Shown here: piece after piece, positions 8,573-16,555 of the stretch
Position numbering within the stretch: position 1 is the first letter of the stretch
Layout: every line of letters begins with the position of its first letter
Assembly: GCA_049718765.1 (NCBI GenBank)
Contig: JBNARI010000014.1
Location: 1-53,489 of the forward strand
DNA from: JBNARI01 sp049718765
GTDB taxonomy: Bacteria; Bacillota; Sulfobacillia; DUMF01
DNA length: 53,489 nucleotides
Reading direction: 5' to 3'
Program-made: the position numbers and the translations under genes
Notes under the pieces: generated by a model
The model's database searches: none
The model's input: only the letters and a program-made list of their open reading frames with translations
What the model was told of the DNA's origin: nothing

Positions 8573-9808
8573 TCAAATTATGGCAAGCTCCCCTGCCTCT
8601 TCGATCACTCCCACCGAAGGAGTACCAGGGTAGCGCGCCATTCCCTCCCTCAGCGCCTCCTCCAATGAGGATGCGTGCTCGAGCCCTATGCCTGCCAGGT
8701 CCGCAGGGCTCAGGTTCTCTGAGACTATAACAATTCTACACTTTTCCTTACACCGAGCTATGGTCATGTAAGTGAGTGCCCCTACTGTATCCTCCACGAG
8801 CTTCGCATCCACCATGGCCAGCACTTCGTCGAAACTCTTCGAACCAAGCTGCGCCAGGATGGGATGTCCTGGGGCAACCCCTTCAGGGCATGGTGCCACA
8901 AGTATCACGGTACCGCCTTGCTTTGCGCCCCTTGTAGCCACCACGAGGCTCTTAGTGCTTTGCCACATATCCCTGGCGCACGCAGGTGTGAACGCAACCA
9001 CAATGTCCGTGGGCTCTAGCCCCCGCCAGCAGTACATACCTTCGCCCGCCCTGACACCTTCCCTGTGAGCCTCAACCACGTCGCCCGCCACAACCTTCAC
9101 CAACTCACCGGCCCTGTTCACCAGGCAGTTTACAATAAAGTTTAGTTCGACTCTACGCGCAATTTCTTCCATTTCTTTTCGCACAATGTTATCCGTTGTA
9201 CCCAAGATCCCATGGAGGTGAATGTTCGCCAACCTGTGCACTGCGGTAGTGGTGGCAGTGCTGGAAATACCCGGCTGCACCATCTTGGCGCCGCCACCCC
9301 ATCCCGCATATATGTGGGGTACGATGCACCCTACTGCGATCTTGAAGTCGGCTTCCATGAACCTGGGGTTCACCGATATGGGAGTACCACTTTCAGTGAA
9401 ACCCATTTGGATGCAGGCTTCGTCACGGCAATCGTGGTTGAGTACAGCCCCAACTCTGGCTACTACCTCGTCCCCAAACCTTGCCCTCATTTCCGCTCCG
9501 GTCATAGGCCTGTGTGCCCCTAGCCCCACGATAATTGTGACGTCCTTGTCTCGCACGCCCGCCGCGTTCAGCTCATCAAGCAACACTGGCAACAGTAACC
9601 TTTGGGGTGTGGGCCTTGTTCCGTCGTCCACAAGGATGACCACTTTGCTTCCAGGTTTGCACATCTTGTCCAGCGTAGGCGTCCCAATCGGGTGCCTCAG
9701 CGCGTCCAACACTGCCCCCCTGGGATCAGGCACTCCGGCCTGATCCCGAGGGTATATCCACCATTTAGGCCTCACACCAAGGGAAACGCACAGTCCCTCA
9801 AGGCTCAA
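8573..9808 (-). CDS. LarA-type nickel-pincer 2-hydroxyacid racemase/epimerase (DUF2088)
   Basis: 411 residues, full length for LarA. The catalytic residues known from lactate racemase (His108, His174, Lys184, His200) have counterparts with the same spacing: His99 (GLGAHRP), His165 (VPHIYAGW), Lys175 (GGAKMVQPG) and His191. The N-terminal DDGTRPTP also matches. It should therefore invert the carbinol centre of a 2-hydroxyacid using the nickel-pincer nucleotide. The substrate is open because the superfamily includes racemases for malate, phenyllactate and others. The start is a TTG overlapping the stop of the dehydrogenase gene (TTGA), with AGGTGA 8-9 bases upstream. No larBCE cofactor genes are in the window. 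Confidence 0.85.
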   Translation of the reverse strand: MSLEGLCVSLGVRPKWWIYPRDQAGVPDPRGAVLDALRHPIGTPTLDKMCKPGSKVVILVDDGTRPTPQRLLLPVLLDELNAAGVRDKDVTIIVGLGAHRPMTGAEMRARFGDEVVARVGAVLNHDCRDEACIQMGFTESGTPISVNPRFMEADFKIAVGCIVPHIYAGWGGGAKMVQPGISSTATTTAVHRLANIHLHGILGTTDNIVRKEMEEIARRVELNFIVNCLVNRAGELVKVVAGDVVEAHREGVRAGEGMYCWRGLEPTDIVVAFTPACARDMWQSTKSLVVATRGAKQGGTVILVAPCPEGVAPGHPILAQLGSKSFDEVLAMVDAKLVEDTVGALTYMTIARCKEKCRIVIVSENLSPADLAGIGLEHASSLEEALREGMARYPGTPSVGVIEEAGELAII

Positions 9809-10764
9809 AACTTGTTCACCTGGCTGTTGGGCTTTTCGCCGAGGAGGATCCGCCTCATCTCTTCAGCCGCTTTACGCTGCAAGTCCACAAGAGCCTCCTC
9901 GCTGTACCACGCGGCATGGGGTGCGAGTATAACGTTGGGCGCTTTGAGTATTGGGTTGTCTGGAGCGGGTGGCTCGCTGCTGAGAACGTCAAGTCCAGCA
10001 GCAGCAATCTTCCCATCCGCAAGGGCCTTGGCAAGGTCAACTTCGTTCACGAGCGGGCCCCTAGCAGTGTTGACCAATATGGCACCCTGCTTCATCTTTG
10101 CAAACGCCTGGGCGTTGAAGATGCCACGGGTTTCATCGGTTAGGGGGGCATGGATGCTGATTATATCCGACTCGCGAAGCAACGTGTCGAAGTCCACCCT
10201 GCGTACACCGTATTTGGCAGCAAACTCGTCGGTGATGTAGGGGTCGCAGGTGATGATGTTGAACCCGAAAGGCTTGGCTTTCTCCGCGACCATCCTGGGA
10301 ATCTTCCCGAAGCCGAAAAGGCCCAGAGTGCGCCCACGCAACCTGTACACGGGTTTGAGGGGCGCAAGGCTCCAATTGCCCGACTTTACAAGCTGATCCG
10401 ACACCACAAGCTTGCGCGCGCACGCAAGGATCATGGTCATTGCCTGGTCGGATACCTCGTCTATGCAGTAGTCGGGCACGTTGCACACAATGATCTTCTT
10501 TTCGGTGGCTGCAGGAATGTCAATGGTGTCTACGCCAATGCCGTAGCGAACTATCCCCTTGCACTTCGTGGTGGCCTCAATAAAAGGTCTGGGGAATTTG
10601 CGGTAACAGTTGAGCACGCCCTCGGCGTCCTTGAGTTCAGCTTTCAAGGCATCGTCGCTCGCGTCTTTGCAGTCCACAACTTCAGCTATGTCCCCCAGTA
10701 TCTTCTTTTCTGGTTCTAGGTTGGGGAACACATAATCTGTCACCACAACTTTAAACTTACCCAC
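9805..10764 (-). CDS. D-2-hydroxyacid dehydrogenase (phosphoglycerate dehydrogenase-like)
   Basis: 319 residues, no C-terminal ACT domain, so not a standard SerA. The Rossmann motif GLFGFGKIPR lies mid-protein; the catalytic triad of the family is seen as Arg in NTARGP, Glu in DVLSSEPP and His in APHAAW. It should interconvert a D-2-hydroxyacid and a 2-oxoacid with NAD(P). A GTG at 10764 is preferred because GGAGGTGGACCAA precedes it; a longer form starting 60 bases earlier would include a stem-loop. It lies between the DRE-TIM enzyme and the LarA-like gene. Confidence 0.85.
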   Translation of the reverse strand: MGKFKVVVTDYVFPNLEPEKKILGDIAEVVDCKDASDDALKAELKDAEGVLNCYRKFPRPFIEATTKCKGIVRYGIGVDTIDIPAATEKKIIVCNVPDYCIDEVSDQAMTMILACARKLVVSDQLVKSGNWSLAPLKPVYRLRGRTLGLFGFGKIPRMVAEKAKPFGFNIITCDPYITDEFAAKYGVRRVDFDTLLRESDIISIHAPLTDETRGIFNAQAFAKMKQGAILVNTARGPLVNEVDLAKALADGKIAAAGLDVLSSEPPAPDNPILKAPNVILAPHAAWYSEEALVDLQRKAAEEMRRILLGEKPNSQVNKF

Positions 10765-10782
10765 TTGGTCCACCTCCAGGCG

Positions 10783-10809
10783 GCCGGCATGGCTCAACAC
10801 CATGCCGGC
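10783..10809 (-). other. Intercistronic 10-bp stem-loop
   Basis: GCCGGCATGG and CCATGCCGGC pair perfectly around a 7-base loop, between the DRE-TIM enzyme gene and the dehydrogenase gene. It lies just upstream of the dehydrogenase ribosome site and has no T-tract. mRNA processing or stability is the likeliest role. Confidence 0.5.
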
Positions 10810-10816
10810 AATTTGC

Positions 10817-12040
10817 TTATCCAATTATTTGCTGGGCAAGCTCTTTGAATTCCTCTTCGGTCAGAAGCCCTTTCTTCTCGAAGGACTTTGCCTTCACTGC
10901 CTGGAGCAGCTCCATCTTTTGTTCCTCGCTCGCGCCCTTGATCCCCAGCTTTGCAAGATAGTAGTTGATGGAGTCAATGCCGTTGTTCTTACCAAGCACT
11001 GGCTCAGGTTTCTGCTGCCCAACAAGCTCCCAGTGATACGGCACAACCTCGAGAGGATGCTCGTCTTGGACGTTGAGCCACCAAGAGGTAACGATGCCGG
11101 ATTCGATCTTGAAGAGCATATCGCCCAGGATACCCTTGTTGGGCCTGACGTTGACTTTCCCCAGCTGCTGGATCAACTTGGAAGTCTCAACGAACTTCTC
11201 GGTCTTTAGCCCCAGGTCCACGTTGTACATTGTGAGCAGCGCAAGCGCCACTTCTTCGTATGCGGTGTTGCCTGCCCGTTCGCCAATTGCGCTCACCGTG
11301 GTGTGGGCAACGTCTGCGCCTGCCGCAAGCGCCATCAAGGTGTTGGCCGCGCCCAAACCGAAGTCGTCATGGAAGTGCACTTCCACTGGCTTGTCAGGAA
11401 TCCGTTCCTTGACCGCCTTAATGAGGTAAGGCACAGCGTGAGGCATGAGGCCTCCAAAAGTGTCAACGATTGCCACTGCATCCATCCAGCCGTCCTTGGC
11501 CACGGTGGTCAACAAGTCCAACACCCACTTCATGTCAGAACGGCTGCAGTCAATTGGGAAGAACACAGTGTAAAGACCCTGCTCGTGGGCGTAGGTAGTG
11601 GCCTTAACCGAAAGGTCAATTGCCTTTGCCAAGTCCCATTTGTACGCGTACTTGATCAGGTGCTCGCTGGAGGGAATCTCCACCACAATACCCTTGACCC
11701 CGCAATCCACAGCCCTCTTCACGTCGTCCACCATGCATCGGGCAAATGCGAAAATCTCGGGGCCCAAGTTCCTCTTAACTATTTCCTTTATGGCCTCTTC
11801 GTCCTGCTTGGAGACAGCCGGCATTCCAGCTTCGATCCTATGGATTCCAACCTCAGCCAACTGCTCCGCAATGCGAACTTTCTCGTCCTTCCTGAACACA
11901 ATGCCCGCTTGCTGTTCTCCGTCCCTCAAGGTGACATCGTGCAGCTTGATCTTCTTTGCGAAATTGAGCTGAGATCTCACCTCGGGAGCAAAGTTCCATG
12001 GACTGGTAAACCACTTGTCAGTTTTCCACGGCGTACCCAT
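10817..12040 (-). CDS. DRE-TIM metallolyase: isopropylmalate/homocitrate/citramalate synthase-like
   Basis: 407 residues with the family start LHDVTLRDGEQQAG (DRE motif; Asp is a metal ligand), the HFHDDFGLGAANT strand providing the HxH metal ligands, and SAIGERAGNTAYEEV. The family condenses acetyl-CoA with a 2-oxoacid, or in lyase branches splits the product. It lacks the about 130-residue LeuA regulatory domain, so it is not a feedback-controlled LeuA. With a dehydrogenase, racemase and transporter beside it, a catabolic role is likely, but the substrate is unknown. ATG 12040 follows AAAGGAGGCCAAAGTAA. Confidence 0.8.
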   Translation of the reverse strand: MGTPWKTDKWFTSPWNFAPEVRSQLNFAKKIKLHDVTLRDGEQQAGIVFRKDEKVRIAEQLAEVGIHRIEAGMPAVSKQDEEAIKEIVKRNLGPEIFAFARCMVDDVKRAVDCGVKGIVVEIPSSEHLIKYAYKWDLAKAIDLSVKATTYAHEQGLYTVFFPIDCSRSDMKWVLDLLTTVAKDGWMDAVAIVDTFGGLMPHAVPYLIKAVKERIPDKPVEVHFHDDFGLGAANTLMALAAGADVAHTTVSAIGERAGNTAYEEVALALLTMYNVDLGLKTEKFVETSKLIQQLGKVNVRPNKGILGDMLFKIESGIVTSWWLNVQDEHPLEVVPYHWELVGQQKPEPVLGKNNGIDSINYYLAKLGIKGASEEQKMELLQAVKAKSFEKKGLLTEEEFKELAQQIIG

Positions 12041-12068
12041 TTACTTTGGCCTCCTTTGCCTTTGAAAA

Positions 12069-12755
12069 TTACAACACCTGGATCCCGTTCAGTATTCTCT
12101 GAACTTCGTCCAGGTGCGTAAACATCATTGCTCTGGATTTCTCCAGGTCCTTTTGTTTCACAGCGGCAAATATCTCCTTGTGCAGACGTCTAGCCTTGTC
12201 CATTACCCCGGGGACCCTAGCAAGCTGGCTTTGGGCTTCCCATAGCAAGTCCTTTATGGAGCTGAACACTTGCACCAGCACCCTGTTGTGTGATGCCCTG
12301 GCAATCCCGAGGTGAAACGTCATGTCGTAGAACACGAATTTTTCTGGAGGCATAGGTTGCTTATCCGCTTCAGTCAACACTTGTTCCAGCTCTGCGATTT
12401 CTTCAGCCGCCGCCCGCTCCGCAGCCATGCCAGCCATCTGCACCTCAATGACTTTCCTGGCCTCGAACAGCTCACCAACGCCCACGTGCTTGGACAACAG
12501 GCGCGGATCCGTAAAGAAGGTAGAGCTCTTTATGTCTATAATCATGCCGTCCTTGGTACGGGTAATCAGGCCCATCGAATGCAAAGCCTTGACTGCCTCC
12601 CGTACAGAGCTGCGCCCCACGCCCAGCTTGTCGGCAAGTTCTTTTTCCGTTGGAAGCCTGTCCCCTGCCTTGAGAGCCCCTTCAATGATCATGTTCTTGA
12701 TCTCTTCCACGATGTAATCGCACAGGGTGAGGCGCTTGATCGCCCTCATTTCCAT
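12069..12755 (-). CDS. FadR/GntR-family transcriptional regulator
   Basis: 228 residues. A winged helix-turn-helix occupies about residues 8-75 (GDRLPTEKELADKLGVGRSSVREAVKAL). The FCD effector domain follows, with the metal-binding pattern D..H (FYDMTFHLGIA), H in RRLHKEI and H in MFTHLDEV. Such regulators usually bind a carboxylic or hydroxy acid. ATG 12755 follows CGAGGTAAC. It has a near-consensus promoter and a FadR-type operator directly upstream and is probably the first gene of the series down to livF, so self-control of the pathway is inferred. Confidence 0.88.
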   Translation of the reverse strand: MEMRAIKRLTLCDYIVEEIKNMIIEGALKAGDRLPTEKELADKLGVGRSSVREAVKALHSMGLITRTKDGMIIDIKSSTFFTDPRLLSKHVGVGELFEARKVIEVQMAGMAAERAAAEEIAELEQVLTEADKQPMPPEKFVFYDMTFHLGIARASHNRVLVQVFSSIKDLLWEAQSQLARVPGVMDKARRLHKEIFAAVKQKDLEKSRAMMFTHLDEVQRILNGIQVL

Positions 12756-12794
12756 GGACGTTACCTCGATTCCTAAGGCTTCACCATGTTAAAT

Positions 12795-12805
12795 TGGTCT
12801 GACCA
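12795..12805. promoter_or_regulatory. FadR-family operator (TGGTC-T-GACCA)
   Basis: A perfect 5+5 dyad inside AATTGGTCTGACCATT, matching the TGGTnnnACCA pattern bound by PdhR, LldR and other FadR-family regulators. It lies about 15-30 bases downstream of the predicted transcription start of the regulator gene, a repressing position. Binding is inferred. Confidence 0.65.
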
Positions 12806-12826
12806 TTGCAACATGCTCACACGATC

Positions 12827-12855
12827 ATAATAGTCTTCTGTCATGGTCGTGTCAA
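12827..12855 (-). promoter_or_regulatory. Near-consensus sigma-A promoter of the FadR-led operon
   Basis: On the minus strand TTGACA (12855-12850), a 17-base spacer and TATTAT (12832-12827). An imperfect inverted repeat (ACACGATCAT, 12819-12828, with ATGGTCGTGT, 12843-12852; one mismatch) brackets the -10 and spacer and may be a second regulator site. Confidence 0.75.
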
Positions 12856-12973
12856 CATGATGACCGGGTCACCAGTCCGTGTTGCGGCATAACGGTGAAC
12901 ACACGGTGGCTTTCATAAAGGCCAGCGTGCAGTGGCAACTCAGAAAGTCACTGGCGGAACGTGAGGCCCTCAG

Positions 12974-13447
12974 TCACTTGCGGTTTCCCCTAACGAGAAG
13001 GAACAACCCCTTGCACTCTCTCAGCCTCTGCTCGATCTGAAGGAGCTGCTCTTTGGAGCACTCGTATTCCAGGTACTCCAGGATCTCTTTAAAGAGCCAG
13101 TCCCGACTGACATGGGTGTCAACGCTGGGCAAGACCACATCCCTCACATACCTGCAACTCAGGCTCGCCAGCACTGCTCCTTCAAACTGGAAATACGGGA
13201 AAATACGGCAAACCAGCGGCCGGCGATTGTCGTGAATGTTGCACAGGCCATTGTCTGCCAAACAGCCACACGTGCTCTTGCCCAGCCTCGGGTAGTTTGC
13301 GCTCCAAAAGTCGTAGCTCAGCTCTTCCCCTTGCAAAGTCCAAACGTCCGCAACCTTACAACACAGACTCCCACACACTTCAGAACAATACCTTGCATCA
13401 GGGTAAGGCTCAATCACCAGCACCACAGGGCCGTGTCTCGACCCCAC
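12974..13447 (-). CDS. YkgJ-family cysteine-cluster protein
   Basis: 157 residues with the Cys pattern of the zinc/iron-chelating YkgJ family: ARYCSEVCGSLCC near the N-terminus, CGCLADNGLCNIHDNRRPLVCRIFPYF in the middle (cited in parts: CGCLADNGLC, RPLVCRIFPYF) and further Cys in LSCRYV. The RPxxCRxFP segment is characteristic. Function of the family is poorly known; metal binding is likely. The GTG start at 13447 has no clear ribosome site and the true start may differ. It lies between the UxaA-type lyase and the FadR gene. Confidence 0.65.
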   Translation of the reverse strand: MGSRHGPVVLVIEPYPDARYCSEVCGSLCCKVADVWTLQGEELSYDFWSANYPRLGKSTCGCLADNGLCNIHDNRRPLVCRIFPYFQFEGAVLASLSCRYVRDVVLPSVDTHVSRDWLFKEILEYLEYECSKEQLLQIEQRLRECKGLFLLVRGNRK

Positions 13448-13672
13448 AGTCAGTGATCAGCTCGAAACGAATCGTCCCACACCCTTACGAGGCCCGAAGC
13501 AATTATACATCCACCTGGCAAGATCCGAGCCGCACCGCATCAGCGCGGACACTATTGCCCTGCGCTGGCCCTGTTCCGGCCTAGCAAGCCAGTGTTTTCC
13601 TGCCACAGTGAGGGACCCCTTTGGGCGTTCCTTTGCAGGCAGCCCTCAGAAGTCCCCGCCATGGCCGTCAAC

Positions 13673-14830
13673 TCAAATTGTGGGGCCAATCCTGTTGATC
13701 GCGAACTCGTGGTGGCCAAAGATTTCCGACTTGGTGAGCTTTCCCGAACATACCCTTAGCAGTTCATCGAACAACCGCTCTCCAGCTTGTTCGATGGTTT
13801 CCTCGCCAGAAATCACTCTCTCTGCACTGAAATCAAGGTTGTCCCTCATGCGTGCCATCGTGCCACTGTTGGAGGCAACCTTTATCACTGGCACGAGGGG
13901 GGAGCCAGTCGCAGTACCTCTGCCTGTGGTGAAGATAACAACGTTAGCACCGCCCGCTACCATCCCGGTGATTTGCTCTATGTCATGCCCTGGAGTGTCC
14001 ATCAATACCAGGCCCCGCGCACAAGGAACTTCAGCGTATTTCACCACTTGTTGCAGAGTGCTCCTACCCGCCTTATGAATACAGCCAAGGGACTTCTCTT
14101 CTATGGTGGTTAGACCTCCCTCAATGTTTCCAGGCGAAGGCTGAGACCCTCTCATGTCCACCCCCATAGCCTTTGCAGAGTCTTCCATGGCCCTAATTGC
14201 ACCAAGCAGCGCCTGAGCCACTTCCGGTGAAGCTGCCCTCCTTGCAAGAAGGTGCTCTGCGCCAATGAGCTCCGTGGTCTCTGCAAGGATTACCGTGCCC
14301 CCTGCAGCTACAAGTTTATCCGAAACGTAGCCGAGCACTGGGTTTGCGCTCAGCCCCGAACAAGAATCAGAGCCACCGCACTCAGTACCCAGCAGTATTT
14401 CGGATACGTCGCATTCCTGCCTTTGAACCAGCGACGCCTCTTGCACCAGAGAGGCTGCAATCCTGGCCCCCTCTGCAATTGCGCCTAGAGTACCACCGTG
14501 TTCCTGGATGACAAGGGTATGAACTGGCTTGCCTGACTTTGCTACCACCCGTGCCACCATGTCAGGAAGCACCGCTTCACAACCCAAGCCCACCACTAGC
14601 ACACCGTACACATTAGGGTTGGTGCCCATTCCAACCAGGGTCCGCACCGTTTGCTCAAGGTCCTTGCCAAGCTGCGCACAGCCGTGTTGATGCGTGAAAG
14701 TCACAGTGCCCTTGACCAATTGGCAGATTGATTCCACCACCTGGTTGGCGCACACCACAGTTGGCAATACGAGAACGTGATTCCTGGTGCCAACCCGGCC
14801 GTCTGCCCTCCTGTAGCCCATGAACTTCAT
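13673..14830 (-). CDS. UxaA/SuyB-type hydro-lyase, large subunit
   Basis: 385 residues matching the C-terminal catalytic part of altronate/galactarate dehydratases and the beta subunit of (R)-sulfolactate sulfo-lyase. Family hallmarks include GYRRADGRVGTRNHVLVLP at the N-terminus, THQHGCAQ near 45-55, GTECGGSDSCSGLSANP near 165-180, and MDTPGHDIEQITGMVAGG. These enzymes remove water or sulfite from a hydroxy acid to give a 2-oxoacid. Start ATG overlaps the stop of the small subunit (ATGA). Altronate is unlikely without uronate genes nearby, but this cannot be settled from sequence alone. Confidence 0.82.
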   Translation of the reverse strand: MKFMGYRRADGRVGTRNHVLVLPTVVCANQVVESICQLVKGTVTFTHQHGCAQLGKDLEQTVRTLVGMGTNPNVYGVLVVGLGCEAVLPDMVARVVAKSGKPVHTLVIQEHGGTLGAIAEGARIAASLVQEASLVQRQECDVSEILLGTECGGSDSCSGLSANPVLGYVSDKLVAAGGTVILAETTELIGAEHLLARRAASPEVAQALLGAIRAMEDSAKAMGVDMRGSQPSPGNIEGGLTTIEEKSLGCIHKAGRSTLQQVVKYAEVPCARGLVLMDTPGHDIEQITGMVAGGANVVIFTTGRGTATGSPLVPVIKVASNSGTMARMRDNLDFSAERVISGEETIEQAGERLFDELLRVCSGKLTKSEIFGHHEFAINRIGPTI

Positions 14831-15120
14831 CCTTTGTCCCCCCGTCCTCTCAGGCTTTCAACGTTATGCGTGTGAACGTGTTCCCCGGGCTCTATGTCGC
14901 GGGTGGCCTTGCCCATGACCTCTCCATACTTGATTACCTCGCTACCTGCAGGAATCCTTTCCAGGGCAAACTTATGGCCGAAGGGTATGTCTGCTGTTAG
15001 CAGGATTTCCTTCGCCTTCCCATCAGCCATTTCCACCCGTACCCTCTCCTGGGCACTGAGCTGCTTCAACGCCACAGCAACGTTGTCCCGAGGATCAATG
15101 TGAAGCGCTTCCCGTGCCAT
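14827..15120 (-). CDS. UxaA/SuyA-type hydro-lyase, small SAF-domain subunit
   Basis: 97-residue SAF domain: HIDPRDNVAVAL near the N-terminus, IPFGHKFAL, VIKYGEVMGKAT and the final GEHVHTHNV. In single-chain altronate dehydratases this is the N-terminal domain; here it is a separate subunit, as in SuyA of (R)-sulfolactate sulfo-lyase and in some archaeal and bacterial two-part dehydratases. It lies directly upstream of, and overlaps, the large-subunit gene, and the pair almost certainly forms one enzyme. Confidence 0.82.
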   Translation of the reverse strand: MAREALHIDPRDNVAVALKQLSAQERVRVEMADGKAKEILLTADIPFGHKFALERIPAGSEVIKYGEVMGKATRDIEPGEHVHTHNVESLRGRGDKG

Positions 15121-15151
15121 TATTGCCCCTCCCCACGGCTCAGTTTCCGAC

Positions 15152-16312
15152 TCACAGCTGAGATTGGCCCAGCCTAATCAGCACCAGTGCCAGCAGTGAT
15201 ACCCGCTCTGGAATGGTGTCAATAAGCAGATACTCGTCCTCAGTGTGGAGGTTACCACCCACCGGGGCCACTGCGTCCACTACGGGCAATCCCAGAGGCG
15301 CGACGAAGTTGCAGTCAGCTGCGCCTCCCCCTATTGACCTGTGTAGGTCAATTCCAAGCTCCCTACCAATGCCTTCAACGAACTCCTTCAACTCCTCGCT
15401 TTTCTGGTTGGGCTCCCATGCAGGGTGGGTTATGCCACCATGCCAGCGCACAACAGTACGGGGTACGCGTACGGGGGCCTCCAGGGCCTCAACTATCCTG
15501 CGATGCAGCATTTCACCTTGCCTCACGAAATGGCTTTGCACTTCTGCCCGGGCACTCCCCGGCACCAAGTTGATCCACCTTCCGCCGCATGCGGTCCCAA
15601 CGTTAACTACGTTCCCCTCAGCAAGGTCAGTAAGCTCGTTCAGGGCAATCACTCGGTGGGCTAGCTCGACGACTGCACTGGCACCGTCCTGGGGATTTGT
15701 CCCAGCATGGGCCTCAAGCCCTTGGACCTCCACAAAGTACTGACCCGCCCCCGATCGGCTTGTCACAAGTCCTTGGGGACGCCCAGGCTCGATCCCTATT
15801 ACCACGTCGCTCTGCTTGGCTTCATCGAGGATCAGCTCCTTAGATGCAATCGAATTTGCCTCCTCATCCGAAGACAGCACAACGCGGAGACGCGGCAGCT
15901 TGGACTCTAATCCCAAGTCGTGAACAGCCCTCAACGCCCAAACTAGACCCACGAGACCGGACTTGTCGTCCGCCACGCCAGGCCCTCGAGCTAAATTGCC
16001 CTCAACTCTGAAGGGCCTCCTGGCAGCGCTACCTACCGGGTGTACAGTATCGAGGTGTCCCAAGATTAGCACATGGGGACCAGTAGCGCTATCGTTTTGC
16101 GCAACTACTTGGTTTCCGAAGTCGGTTTGGTGCACCTTCTGCACCTCAAACCCTAACTCGCCAAGCCACTGGCTCATGCACTCTCCTACCTCGTCGACGC
16201 CCTTCTTGTGAGTCGGCGGTGAATCCATCATCACTAGCCTCTCTAAGTCTCCCAGGATCTGGCGCAAACGTTCAGAAGTCCATTTCAACACCTCTTGTGA
16301 TAGCTGTGCCAC
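15152..16312 (-). CDS. M20-family metallopeptidase, glutamate carboxypeptidase (CPG2)-like
   Basis: 386 residues from GTG 16312, chosen because GGGGGCGATTTC precedes it; longer forms up to 16366 (TTG) have weaker sites. Zinc-ligand segments are visible in order: GHLDTVHPVG, GVADDKSG, SSDEEANS (catalytic and metal Glu), the dimerisation-domain stretch EAHAGTNPQDGASA, and NLHTEDEYLL near the end. The family hydrolyses amide bonds of N-acyl or folyl amino acids and small peptides in the cytosol. It starts 31 bases upstream of the SAF subunit gene and is probably co-transcribed with it, suggesting that the pathway substrate may arrive as a conjugate. Confidence 0.82.
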   Translation of the reverse strand: MAQLSQEVLKWTSERLRQILGDLERLVMMDSPPTHKKGVDEVGECMSQWLGELGFEVQKVHQTDFGNQVVAQNDSATGPHVLILGHLDTVHPVGSAARRPFRVEGNLARGPGVADDKSGLVGLVWALRAVHDLGLESKLPRLRVVLSSDEEANSIASKELILDEAKQSDVVIGIEPGRPQGLVTSRSGAGQYFVEVQGLEAHAGTNPQDGASAVVELAHRVIALNELTDLAEGNVVNVGTACGGRWINLVPGSARAEVQSHFVRQGEMLHRRIVEALEAPVRVPRTVVRWHGGITHPAWEPNQKSEELKEFVEGIGRELGIDLHRSIGGGAADCNFVAPLGLPVVDAVAPVGGNLHTEDEYLLIDTIPERVSLLALVLIRLGQSQL

Positions 16313-16555
16313 GAAATCGCCCCCAACTTCTGTTCGGTCCATCTTACGTTCACAAGTATTGCACAACCCTTCTTCCTCAGCAACCAGACAGGACTCGGAA
16401 GTTCCGTGATGCCGCCGCAGCGCTTGGTGCCGTAACTTGCGGTCTGTCTGACTAAAACCAGGTTGTTTGCCAGTTTGGCATGGTACCGTCTGAGGAAAGC
16501 ATAAAGGATTTTCTCAGTTTCTGGATTGCGGCCGGTGAGCCTAGGAGGTACCATC

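Noticed and set aside
13673..15120. Calling the SAF/UxaA pair altronate dehydratase
   Set aside because: No uronate isomerase, oxidoreductase or KDG genes nearby; the two-subunit form also occurs in sulfo-lyases, so only the family is named.
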